A stretch of DNA of 64,000 bases from Mangrovibacterium lignilyticum (lineage in GTDB: Bacteria > Bacteroidota > Bacteroidia > Bacteroidales > Prolixibacteraceae), in contig NZ_WKLH01000007.1 in NCBI RefSeq assembly GCF_010882175.1, positions 1 through 64,000 of the forward strand, in the 5' to 3' direction. Below the pieces are notes generated by a model that did no database searches, was not told where the DNA came from, and saw only the letters and a program-made list of their open reading frames with translations. A program made the translations under genes and the position numbers. Below are positions 39,001-46,882 of the stretch, one piece after another (the stretch's first letter is position 1; the number at the start of each line of letters is the position of its first letter).

Positions 39001-39791
39001 ATGATCGGTGGGCTGGATACAGCTTCAGGCAGCCTAACTGGAAACCGGAGTATGGACGAACCATGGCCACAGATTTATATTCAACCGGCGTAGATGAACT
39101 TCATTTTATTCCACTTGAAGTCAGAGCGGATGAGGCTGAAGGAATGGTGTCCATTTATGTGCGTGAAGTTGCTCTTACTAGGCAAGATCAGAATACCGTA
39201 TCCCTTGACTACCTTATTGAAGGAGGAGCTGCCGGTGCAATCGGTGGATTTGAAAGTATCTATGAATACAAGGTCTATGGAGATGGTTTCATCGAAATTA
39301 ATCACCGAGTGATGCCACAAGGCCAGATGCCCCAGTTGCTACCTCGAATCGGCCTTAGTTTGATGCTTGATAATGAGTATGATCAGGTCGAATGGTATGG
39401 CCGGGGACCTCAGGAAAATTATCCTGATCGCAAAAGTGGCTACAGACTTGGAATCTATAATTCAACAGTAGATAAAATGTACGAGCCCTATTTAGTTCCT
39501 CAGGATTACGGTCTGAGAATGGACAACCGATATTTGAAAATGACGAATAGCGAGGGTAGAGGCCTTGTGTTTTCCATGGACCAGCATTTCAATTTCAACG
39601 CTCATGCGTACACGACGGAAAACATAACCAAGGCGCTTTATACATTTCAACTGGAGAAGGCCGATGGAATCACGCTTAATTTGGATTATAAAACTACCGG
39701 TGTTGGCGATACCTCCCAGCCGGTGTTGAATTCATACCGGGTGTATCCGCAAGAGTATTCGAGAAAAATTACGATAAAACCAATTAAATAG
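36015..39791 (+). CDS. GH2 beta-galactosidase-like enzyme with inserted LamG domain
   Basis: A large LacZ-type retaining glycosidase (1258 aa). Signal peptide to ~19 (SGWTQ). GH2 sugar-binding domain at ~40-225, Ig-like domain at ~230-350, TIM barrel at ~350-595 with acid/base Glu475 (SAGNEAG) and nucleophile Glu541 (FMDEYLSVTGN). A concanavalin/LamG domain is inserted at ~600-770 (LDLNGHDEWVEV, WHNILATYDGAQMKLFIDG). A second GH2 beta domain and a Bgal_small_N domain at ~940-1255 (WYGRGPQENYPDRKSGYRLG) follow. Substrate is probably a beta-galactoside. A ~280-base spacer precedes it and may hold a promoter. GH43 follows after 57 bases. Confidence 0.94.
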   Translation: MRKLFILIACTFYFNSGWTQDGGFLNNLSKYIENTEVFELGQEEGRAFHIPEQNILLNGSWKFYYSDVTEGIPSDFFEMDFDDSEWDLIEVPSNWEMKGYGDRMFRNISLGYQYAKSEEAKKEAGEFAVVPPEVPDEYNPTGAYRKSFDLPTAWQGQEVFLHFEKIASASFVWVNGQQVGYNEGAHEPSEYNITPYLHAGKNTIAVFVMKFSDGYYLEGQDYWRLAGIFDDVWVYSSPKVRLFDWQVITDFDESYTDSKLSLNIDIKNYGAGLKDYKLNATLERNGRKIASFGSSKFSVKKGKQTISLSEIIKQPEKWTSETPNLYGLRMELLNNEGKVVDQIQTKIGFQKTKIIGNVFYLNGVPVKLNGTNTHMQHPEMGHVVDEATIRKDMELLKQFNFNLVRISHYPPVNRYLELADEYGLFIVDEVGNECHATQYVSDMPEYTEMYRDRTRKAVLRDRNHPSILFWSAGNEAGEGENITEVVKEGKRLDPTRYWMYGGNDMVHPAEDIIGPRYPSPLQEEVNLGLDTTDSRPSFMDEYLSVTGNGGGALDEYWRVIYRHPRIVGGAIWDFVSNGLTDSVRILSDKSPFETPTYAMGNSKLVNGVNGKCLDLNGHDEWVEVYRSNNLEISGDQLSIMMDVFPRYLNSSAGSFLTKGSNQFGLIQNGKDSLDFYIFTKEKQTLSVPLPEMWENHWHNILATYDGAQMKLFIDGVEVGSAKVSGKIKNLPFPVNIGRNAEIHTQDTKDYVCDSKIDNVRLFAKAISPSSNLNPSDAVLWLDFEKETNGGAFYSNGMGARTYGSIWPDRKPQPELWQMKKSAQPLSFRLLSTEKGVLEVWNRSDFTNASHWESTWTLTEDDKVLQQGVLELNVEPGNRSKVMVNYKKPEIIRGKEYRLNISSSLKQDEIWAKKGHEISWDQFELTGWNDPLPPRGPTNLAATLSTKEGNHIITGEGFSYTFDENSGELKSMLVDGDEMIKAPIKLSIWRAPVNNQNDRWAGYSFRQPNWKPEYGRTMATDLYSTGVDELHFIPLEVRADEAEGMVSIYVREVALTRQDQNTVSLDYLIEGGAAGAIGGFESIYEYKVYGDGFIEINHRVMPQGQMPQLLPRIGLSLMLDNEYDQVEWYGRGPQENYPDRKSGYRLGIYNSTVDKMYEPYLVPQDYGLRMDNRYLKMTNSEGRGLVFSMDQHFNFNAHAYTTENITKALYTFQLEKADGITLNLDYKTTGVGDTSQPVLNSYRVYPQEYSRKITIKPIK

Positions 39792-39848
39792 TCACTTCGA
39801 CATTTTCAGTTGTGACAGAATAATAAACCCAGATAAGGTCAATTTCAA

Positions 39849-41270
39849 ATGAGATTAAGCACGAAAAAAGATGTAGTTATGGATACTGGAAGTACAATAG
39901 CAAAAGAAGGGGCGTATTCCAGGTTCCACTCGGCTATGACTTACTATCCATTACTACTTCTTTTTTTAACTATTTCGAATTCAACATTCTGCCAAAATCC
40001 GATTGTTCCGGCTGGTGTATATCTGGCCGATCCTTCAGCTCATGTTTGGCACGATGGTAAATTATACGTTTACGGGTCATTGGATGAAAGTACGGAGTAT
40101 TACTGTTCTTATAAATATCATGTACTCTCTACTTCAGACTTGGTACACTGGGATATAACAGAGAATGTTTTTGCATCAAGAGGTGATAATGACAAGGTCC
40201 CTTATTCAGATAAGGAACTTTATGCTCCCGACTGCCAGTTTAAGAATGGAATGTATTATCTGTACTATTGCCAGCCTGACCGGAAAGCAGCAGAAGGGGT
40301 TGCTACAAGTAAATTTCCAATAGGACCGTTTACCTCAGGGGCATCAATTGCACTCGGAGGAATAGAAGAGATCGATCCGGCAGTGTTCATTGACGATGAT
40401 GGACAGGCCTATTATATCTGGGGCCAATTCGATGCGAAAATTGCCAGATTGAAGCCTAATATGACGGAGATCGATTCCTTATCCATTGTTCCCGAATTAG
40501 CTACTGAGAAGGAACACTTTTTTCACGAAGGCGCTTTTATGTTTAAAAGAAACGGAATCTATTATCTTGTTTATTCCGATATAAGCCGGGGAAACCAACC
40601 AACCTGTATTGGTTATTCTACAAGTGATTCTCCTTGGGGGCCTTTTAAATATGGTGGAGTTATAGTTGATAATGACAATTGTGATCCGTCAACATGGAAT
40701 AACCATGGTTCTGTCGTAAAATTTAAAGGTCAATGGTATGTCTTCTATCATCGATCCACTCACAACAGTAGAATGATGCGAAAAGCATGTGTTGAGCCCA
40801 TCACTTTTAATATGGATGGTAGCATAAATGAAGTGGAGATGACTTCTCAGGGGGCTGGACCTCCATTCAATGCGCTGGAGAAAATTGAATCAGAATGCGC
40901 CTGTTTGCTTTTGGGGAATTCGAGGATTGAATTATTTGAAACGATGAACGAAAAACTCGGAGGCATTCAAAATGGAGACAAGGTGGCCTACAAGTATATT
41001 GACTTTAAAGATGGAGCAGATCAAATTCAGTTTCGGGTAAAAGCTCTTCAAAATGGGGGAAAGATAAGTGTGAGACTTGATCAACCTTGGGGAGCTGAAG
41101 TTGGAGTCTTGAATATTCGCGGAGACGAGGCCGGCGATTGGAACACAGTGACTTCAAAAATAAAAAAGGTTGGGGGTGTTCATGCTGTCTGGTTGGCCTT
41201 TTCCGGTGATAAGAACGAATTGTTTGAATTAGATTGGTTTGAATTCGCCAATAATTCTGAAATTGAATAG
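39849..41270 (+). CDS. GH43 glycosidase with C-terminal CBM6-like domain
   Basis: A five-bladed beta-propeller inverting enzyme, arabinofuranosidase or xylosidase type. The catalytic triad is visible: general base Asp61 (YLADPSAH), pKa modulator Asp176 (EEIDPAVFID) and general acid Glu227 (FFHEGAFMF). Residues ~350-473 form a beta-sandwich of CBM6 type (KYIDFKDGADQIQFRV, VWLAFSGDKNELFELDWFEF). The annotated ATG adds 29 residues before the obvious signal peptide; Met30 (39936) gives MTYYPLLLLFLTISNSTFCQ and may be the true start. Fourteen bases separate it from the next gene. Confidence 0.92.
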   Translation: MRLSTKKDVVMDTGSTIAKEGAYSRFHSAMTYYPLLLLFLTISNSTFCQNPIVPAGVYLADPSAHVWHDGKLYVYGSLDESTEYYCSYKYHVLSTSDLVHWDITENVFASRGDNDKVPYSDKELYAPDCQFKNGMYYLYYCQPDRKAAEGVATSKFPIGPFTSGASIALGGIEEIDPAVFIDDDGQAYYIWGQFDAKIARLKPNMTEIDSLSIVPELATEKEHFFHEGAFMFKRNGIYYLVYSDISRGNQPTCIGYSTSDSPWGPFKYGGVIVDNDNCDPSTWNNHGSVVKFKGQWYVFYHRSTHNSRMMRKACVEPITFNMDGSINEVEMTSQGAGPPFNALEKIESECACLLLGNSRIELFETMNEKLGGIQNGDKVAYKYIDFKDGADQIQFRVKALQNGGKISVRLDQPWGAEVGVLNIRGDEAGDWNTVTSKIKKVGGVHAVWLAFSGDKNELFELDWFEFANNSEIE

Positions 41271-41284
41271 TAAATAAAAATGAT

Positions 41285-43405
41285 ATGAACCGAAAAAATA
41301 GTTCTATAATAACGATCGTAATTCTCTGCGTAGTTGCAGTTTTTTGTACTCAGTGTAATGCTGACAAGCCCGCAAGGTCAATTGATCGACATGCATTGGT
41401 AACCAGGCATAATATTGAGTGGAATGATATGGAAGGACAGATTCCACTTGGTAATGGTGAGTTTTGCTTTAATGTTGACGGAACCGGGTTACAGACATTT
41501 GGAGGAAATACTATGGCACACTGGGCTTGGCATTCGTTTCCTCTTCCGGAAGGTGTAACTCAGGATCAGATTCCGGCTACTGGTACTTTTCAGAAAGGAC
41601 GCAATACGGGACCTGATATTTTCCCCGAAGGAACTTCTGCTATTCGTCAGTACATGTTTGACAATCCCCATAGCTTTAATCTTGGGCGAATCCGTTTGGT
41701 CAAATCTGGTGGCCAATCAGTAGCTCCGGAACAAATTCAGAATTTATCCCGGACGATGGATTTATGGACAGGGATTCAAACTTCTTCTTTTTCGGTGGAA
41801 GGCAAACCGGTGCAGGTAGAAACGTGCGTAGATCCCTCTACGGATATGGTTTCAGTACGGATTGAATCACCACTTTTCGAAAATGGAGAGTTGGGTATTG
41901 CAATCGATTTTCCTTATCCAGCGATTCAACGGAATAAACCTTGGGTGGGCAATTTTAAACGAACCGAGGGCAACTCCACAATTCGTATGAATGATCAGGT
42001 AGATGATCAACGTGCTGATTTCCTTAGGGAGATAGATGATGTGGTTTATTATACGTCCTTAAACTGGAGTGACGGTGGAATGCTTAAATCACCTGAGGAA
42101 ATGGCCCCAAATACCTGGCGTTTGGAGGTTAAAGGCATATCCTCATTTCAGTTTACCTGCGCTTTTTCTTCTAATCCCTTGAAATCGAGTCTACCTGACG
42201 TTCATGAATCAGAACAAGCAAATAAAGAACATTGGCCTCTCTTTTGGAAAAAAGGGGGAGCAATAGACTTGTCCGAAAGTAAAGATGAACGCTGGATGGA
42301 ATTGGAGCGTCGCATTGTACTTTCACAATATTTGACGGCGGTACAGTCTGCCGGAAGTCATCCGCCTGCCGAAGTTGGATTGATGGGAATCGATTCTTGG
42401 CGGGGACAATTTCACATGGAAATGATTTGGTGGCATTTGGCGCATTATGCCTTATGGGATCGTTGGGAAATGGCCGATAGTGCTTTGACAATCTATAAGC
42501 GTTTCATCCCTACGGCACGTGCACTGGCACAGCAGCTCGGATACAAGGGTTTGCAGTGGCAAAAATCAGCGAGTCCGGAAGGAAGAACAGCTCCGTGGGA
42601 GGGGAATCAGGTTCTAATTTGGAAACAGCCTCACCCGATCTTTTTTGCAGAGTTAGAATACCGACTTCATCCCACGCGCGAAACACTTGAAAAGTGGGCT
42701 GAGATTATTGAGGGAACTGCGGAATACATGGCAGACTATCCTGTACGTGACGATCAAACTGGAACCTATCATTTGGATCCTGTTATGCCGCCGAGTGAAC
42801 AGGGAATAACAAAAGATGACATTTTTGATTTGGCCTATTGGAAATGGGGCTTGCAACAAGCTCAACTTTGGCGGGAACGTATGGGATCTGAGAGAAACTC
42901 TCATTGGGATGAAGTCATACAAAATCTTGCAGAACTACCGGTGAAGGACGGGCTTTATCTGCATTCACCGGAGTGGGAAGATACCTATACCGAACGTAAC
43001 TGGGAACACCCCAACACGGTTGGTGTTTGGGGGATGTTACCTCCTCAAAAAGATATGGATTTTGATACAGCACATCGCAGCCTCCTAAAAGTCTGGGAGA
43101 CTTGGCAGTGGAAACGTTGCTGGGGCTGGGATTTTCCATGGACAGCGATGGCTGCTGCACGCCTTGGCGAACCCCAAATGGCTGTTGACGCTCTGCTGTT
43201 AGATGCTGGTACAAAAAACCACTATGATGAACGGGGTGTGTGCACTGGTGGCCCTTGTCCGTATTTGCCTGGTAATGGTGGGCTGTTGTACGCCGTTGCA
43301 TTGATGACTGCAGGCTGGGATGGCGCTCCAGATAAGAATGCTCCCGGATTTCCGGACGACGGATCGTGGGTGGTAAAATGGGAAGGGCTCAAACCTGCAC
43401 CATAA
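41285..43405 (+). CDS. Six-hairpin glycosidase-like protein, paralog B (lipoprotein)
   Basis: Homologous over its whole length to the protein at 33566-35734. The signal has a lipobox candidate Cys24 (FCTQC). N-terminal beta-sandwich with RHALVTRHNIEW and GQIPLGNGEFC, then an (alpha/alpha)6-like half with WRGQFHMEMIWWHLAHYA (Trp372-Glu379), APWEGNQ (Glu439), WEHPNTVGVWGMLPP and WGWDFPWTAMAAARLG. It shares the closing motif GWDGAPDKNAPGFPDDGSW. It retains aromatic motifs missing in paralog A and is likely the canonical form. I cannot name a CAZy family with certainty; GH65/GH95-like fold is the best structural guess. Tightly spaced within the enzyme operon. Confidence 0.78.
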   Translation: MNRKNSSIITIVILCVVAVFCTQCNADKPARSIDRHALVTRHNIEWNDMEGQIPLGNGEFCFNVDGTGLQTFGGNTMAHWAWHSFPLPEGVTQDQIPATGTFQKGRNTGPDIFPEGTSAIRQYMFDNPHSFNLGRIRLVKSGGQSVAPEQIQNLSRTMDLWTGIQTSSFSVEGKPVQVETCVDPSTDMVSVRIESPLFENGELGIAIDFPYPAIQRNKPWVGNFKRTEGNSTIRMNDQVDDQRADFLREIDDVVYYTSLNWSDGGMLKSPEEMAPNTWRLEVKGISSFQFTCAFSSNPLKSSLPDVHESEQANKEHWPLFWKKGGAIDLSESKDERWMELERRIVLSQYLTAVQSAGSHPPAEVGLMGIDSWRGQFHMEMIWWHLAHYALWDRWEMADSALTIYKRFIPTARALAQQLGYKGLQWQKSASPEGRTAPWEGNQVLIWKQPHPIFFAELEYRLHPTRETLEKWAEIIEGTAEYMADYPVRDDQTGTYHLDPVMPPSEQGITKDDIFDLAYWKWGLQQAQLWRERMGSERNSHWDEVIQNLAELPVKDGLYLHSPEWEDTYTERNWEHPNTVGVWGMLPPQKDMDFDTAHRSLLKVWETWQWKRCWGWDFPWTAMAAARLGEPQMAVDALLLDAGTKNHYDERGVCTGGPCPYLPGNGGLLYAVALMTAGWDGAPDKNAPGFPDDGSWVVKWEGLKPAP

Positions 43406-43423
43406 AATTTAAAACCTACAATT

Positions 43424-45205
43424 ATGAAAAACTTAAAGATAAAAGACATTCGAATAATCGTATTGGCGATCCTTTGTTTATGCGTATCGGTTGTAAAGGC
43501 TCAACTTTCACCGGTTTTTGATAACAAGGATCTTCAACGAGTGCGTACATCGGATTTAAGCCAGGCTTTTATTGTTCCACAACGAATTGTCTGGACTTCG
43601 GATAGTACCGGAAAATTCGTACAAAACACCGAAATGCTATTGAGCCCTTCTACCGGGCAATCGGATTTAAGCAGGGGGGATGTATTTACCATCAAGAATG
43701 ACGGAGTAATGCAACATGGAGTTGTTCTTGATTTTGGAAGAGAAATTCAGGGTGGAATTGAAATTGTTACTTCACGTGGAAATCCAGGTCCTCCGGTTAA
43801 AGTGCGCATACGATTGGGAGAGTCGGTGGGCGAGACCATGACCGATGTAGGAGTAAATGGCGCCACAAACGATCATGCGATGCGCGATTTTGAAGTTGCC
43901 CTGACGAATATGGGGCGCCTGGAAATCGGTGAATCCGGTTTTCGCTTTGTCAGAATTGATTTGGTGGGAGCTGATGCACAAATACGGATCAAGGAAATTA
44001 GCGCTATTTTCAGGTATCGGGATATTCCATACTTGGGATCATTTACCAGTAATGACGAGCGGTTAAACAACATATGGCTTACTGGCGCTTATACGACTCA
44101 TCTGAATATGCAGGAATACCTATGGGACGGAATAAAACGTGACCGCCTGGTGTGGGTGGGAGATATGCACCCCGAGGTAATGACCATCAATTCAGTTTTT
44201 GGATATAATGATGTGGTGCCCAAAACGCTGAATTTTGCAAAAGATCAATATCCACTTCCCAACTGGATGAACGGCATAAGTTCATACTCCATGTGGTGGA
44301 TAATGATACAACGGGATTGGTATAATTACCAAGGTGATCTGAGCTACCTCAAGGAACAGAAAGAATACTTGGTTGGTTTGCTCCACCAGCTTGCAAAATA
44401 TATTAATAAAGACGGGAAGGAAATATTGGACGGAGAACGATTTTTGGACTGGCCTACTAGTGAGAATAAAGAAGCAACTGATGCTGGTTACCAAGCCATG
44501 ATGGTGATGGCCTTTAGCGCTGGAGCCGAGTTGTGTAAGATTCTGGATGAAACCGCAACCGTCTCACTTTGTGAGCAATCAATAGAGAAATTGAAGAAAT
44601 ACGTACCGGAAATGGCAGGCACCAAGCAAGATGCTGCATTGCTTGCTATATCTGGTTTGATTTCCCCTCAAGTGGCAAATGAAAAAGCTCTGAGCCTGGA
44701 TGGGGTCCATAAAATGTCAACTTTCTATGGTTATTATATGCTCACTGCTCGTGCAATGGCTGGAGACTACCAGGGAGCAATTGACAATATCCGGGAGTAC
44801 TGGGGAGCTATGCTTGATTTGGGAGCCACTACTTTTTGGGAAGATTTTGACATAGACTGGATGACAAACGCAGCCCGGATTGATGAATTGATCCCAGAAG
44901 GGAAAATTGATGTGCATGCTAATTATGGCGATTACTGTTATGTCGGATATCGTCACAGTCTATGTCATGGCTGGGCATCCGGGCCTACTGCTTGGTTGAC
45001 ACAATATGTGCTGGGTGTCAATGTTGTTGAGCCTGGTTGTAAGGTAATAAAACTAGCTCCTCATTTGGGCGATCTAAAGTGGGTCAAAGGTACTTTTCCC
45101 ACACCCTATGGAATCTTGATCATCGAACATCAGAAAGAGTCTGATGGATCAGTCCGGACAACTTATGAGAAACCTGAGGAAATCAAGGTCATCGTTGAAA
45201 ATTAA
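43424..45205 (+). CDS. Compact GH78-like alpha-L-rhamnosidase
   Basis: Predicted to remove terminal alpha-L-rhamnose. Signal peptide ends VVKAQ. A beta-sandwich at ~45-200 (GVVLDFGREIQGGIEI, RFVRIDLVG) precedes the (alpha/alpha)6 catalytic domain. WDGIKRDRLVWVGDMHPE contains Asp240, Asp247 and Glu251, at the position of the GH78 general-acid loop. FWEDFDIDW contains Glu473, at the usual general-base position. The C-terminal domain has SGPTAWLTQYVLGV and LKWVKGTFPTPYG. At 593 residues it is shorter than most GH78 enzymes, lacking the extra N-terminal domains. Confidence 0.85.
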   Translation: MKNLKIKDIRIIVLAILCLCVSVVKAQLSPVFDNKDLQRVRTSDLSQAFIVPQRIVWTSDSTGKFVQNTEMLLSPSTGQSDLSRGDVFTIKNDGVMQHGVVLDFGREIQGGIEIVTSRGNPGPPVKVRIRLGESVGETMTDVGVNGATNDHAMRDFEVALTNMGRLEIGESGFRFVRIDLVGADAQIRIKEISAIFRYRDIPYLGSFTSNDERLNNIWLTGAYTTHLNMQEYLWDGIKRDRLVWVGDMHPEVMTINSVFGYNDVVPKTLNFAKDQYPLPNWMNGISSYSMWWIMIQRDWYNYQGDLSYLKEQKEYLVGLLHQLAKYINKDGKEILDGERFLDWPTSENKEATDAGYQAMMVMAFSAGAELCKILDETATVSLCEQSIEKLKKYVPEMAGTKQDAALLAISGLISPQVANEKALSLDGVHKMSTFYGYYMLTARAMAGDYQGAIDNIREYWGAMLDLGATTFWEDFDIDWMTNAARIDELIPEGKIDVHANYGDYCYVGYRHSLCHGWASGPTAWLTQYVLGVNVVEPGCKVIKLAPHLGDLKWVKGTFPTPYGILIIEHQKESDGSVRTTYEKPEEIKVIVEN

Positions 45206-45227
45206 ATTCATTAAAAAATACCCCCTG

Positions 45228-46094
45228 ATGAACAAAACAATACAAATCTTTTCGTTGCTCTTCATTAACCTAATCGCAGTGGTTTGTCAAGCACAAACTG
45301 TTATTCCACTCTATAATGGTGAGATCCCACCAGGATCTGAAATATTGACAAGGGGAGAAACTGCCCGCCGTGATGAGAATGGAGATATCATTACAATACG
45401 GAATGTTTCCATGCCCACTTTAACAGTCGTCCGACCTGAAGAAGATAAAAAGAATGGGACTGCCCTTATAATTTGCCCCGGTGGCGGCTTTCAGGGACTG
45501 GCATTTCAACACGAAGGTGCCGAGACGGCTAAATGGTGTATTGAAAAAGGGATTACTGCATTTATTTTAAAATATCGATTAATGCCCTTTCCATATCCGG
45601 AATTAGACAGAGCAGAGCAATCACAACGAGATTCAATCTTTATCCCATTTGTTCGTCTTGCAGCGGCAGATGGACTTGAGGCGATTAAGTACGTTAGAAG
45701 CCACGCATCGGAATTCGGGATCGATCCAGCAAAAATAGGAATTGTTGGCTATTCGGCTGGAGGGACTGTTACGGGTTCTGTTGCACGGACTTATACGCCG
45801 GAATCCCGCCCCGATTTTGTTGTGCCTGTGTATGCTTATTGCGGTGCCATTCTGGGAGATCGTGTTCCTGAAGATGCTCCTCCGATGTTTCTTGCCTGGG
45901 CAACAGACGATCCGATTGCAAAAGGAAATCCTGGTCTCTATGAGCAATGGAGAGATACGGGAAAATCTGTTGAAATGCATTGCTTTTATTCGGGAGGACA
46001 CGGTTTTTCAGTCGTCAAACAAAACAAACCCTCAGATCAATGGCCTACCCTTTTCGAGGAATGGATGATTAATCAAGGGTTTCTGAACAAATAA
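45228..46094 (+). CDS. Secreted alpha/beta-hydrolase, acetyl-esterase-like
   Basis: Probable deacylase of sugar hydroxyls (CE20/xylan-acetyl-esterase-like by motif). I chose ATG 45228 because it gives a clean signal peptide (LIAVVCQAQ); the upstream in-frame ATG lies inside the rhamnosidase gene. Oxyanion region CPGGGFQGLAF. Nucleophile Ser176 in GYSAGG, acid in ATDDPIA, His in YSGGHGF. 288 residues. Homologous to the esterase at 50257-51159, with the same DDPIA and GGHGF blocks. Confidence 0.88.
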   Translation: MNKTIQIFSLLFINLIAVVCQAQTVIPLYNGEIPPGSEILTRGETARRDENGDIITIRNVSMPTLTVVRPEEDKKNGTALIICPGGGFQGLAFQHEGAETAKWCIEKGITAFILKYRLMPFPYPELDRAEQSQRDSIFIPFVRLAAADGLEAIKYVRSHASEFGIDPAKIGIVGYSAGGTVTGSVARTYTPESRPDFVVPVYAYCGAILGDRVPEDAPPMFLAWATDDPIAKGNPGLYEQWRDTGKSVEMHCFYSGGHGFSVVKQNKPSDQWPTLFEEWMINQGFLNK

Positions 46095-46129
46095 TAGACA
46101 ACCGGCAGAAAACTAAAAAAGAAGGATAG

Positions 46130-46840
46130 ATGAAAGAACTCAATGTTTTAAACAATAGAAATGTTTTTGCACTCAGTACCGCTCGATTTATGCCGTTTTT
46201 GTTCTGTTCCTTGTTTTTGTTTGTTTCTTCCTCCGTGTTCTCTCAAGCGGTGATGTCAAAGAAGACATGGATTATCACTGATTTGCTGAAAGAACGAGAA
46301 GATGTCACCGTTTTGGGCAATCCTGAAATAATTGATTCTCCTTATGGCTATGCTGTACAATTTGATGGTGTGGATGATGGCTTCCTTTTGGAGGAGATGC
46401 CTTTGAAAGATCTCTCAGAGTTTACCATAGAAATGCTAATCCGGTTTGATCGTGGTGGCACTGAAGAGCAACGCTATTTTCATACAGGAACGGTTAGGCA
46501 AGATCGTGTATTAATGGAAATGCGGTCTGACGATGATTCATGGTATCTGGATGGGATGTTTGAATCCAAGACAAAATGGGTTGTCTTGATGGATCAGGAA
46601 CTGGAGCATCCATTGGATAAGTGGTATCATATCGCATTTACGGTGAAGGATGGTGAGCAGACTACTTTTGTTAATAGGAAGAAAGAACTTGAAGGCATTG
46701 TTGAGTTTTCACCAATCGTAGAAGGGAGTACGTCGATTGGTGTTCGTCAGAACAAAATATCATGGTTTAAAGGAGCAATTTATTGCATTCGAATTACCGA
46801 CAGCGTTATAGACCCATGCGAGTTTATGGGCTTTAAGTAG
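46130..46840 (+). CDS. Secreted LamG/concanavalin-like domain protein
   Basis: A 236-residue exported protein. Signal peptide to ~38 (SSSVFSQ), possibly starting at Met21. The rest is a single jelly-roll domain: VQFDGVDDGFLLEE, SEFTIEMLIRF, DKWYHIAFTVKDG, GAIYCIRITD. Such domains bind glycans or act as lyases/hydrolases. I see no catalytic residues that I can assign, so a binding protein is the simplest reading. Encoded between esterase genes in the enzyme run. Confidence 0.8.
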   Translation: MKELNVLNNRNVFALSTARFMPFLFCSLFLFVSSSVFSQAVMSKKTWIITDLLKEREDVTVLGNPEIIDSPYGYAVQFDGVDDGFLLEEMPLKDLSEFTIEMLIRFDRGGTEEQRYFHTGTVRQDRVLMEMRSDDDSWYLDGMFESKTKWVVLMDQELEHPLDKWYHIAFTVKDGEQTTFVNRKKELEGIVEFSPIVEGSTSIGVRQNKISWFKGAIYCIRITDSVIDPCEFMGFK

Positions 46841-46882
46841 CTATCTCCAGATGAATAATAAATAACCTCTAAAACTAAAGCT

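Noticed and set aside
42915-43301. 128-codon ORF antisense to paralog B
   Set aside because: His/Gln/Pro-rich composition typical of the reverse frame of a coding sequence; the sense gene is well supported.
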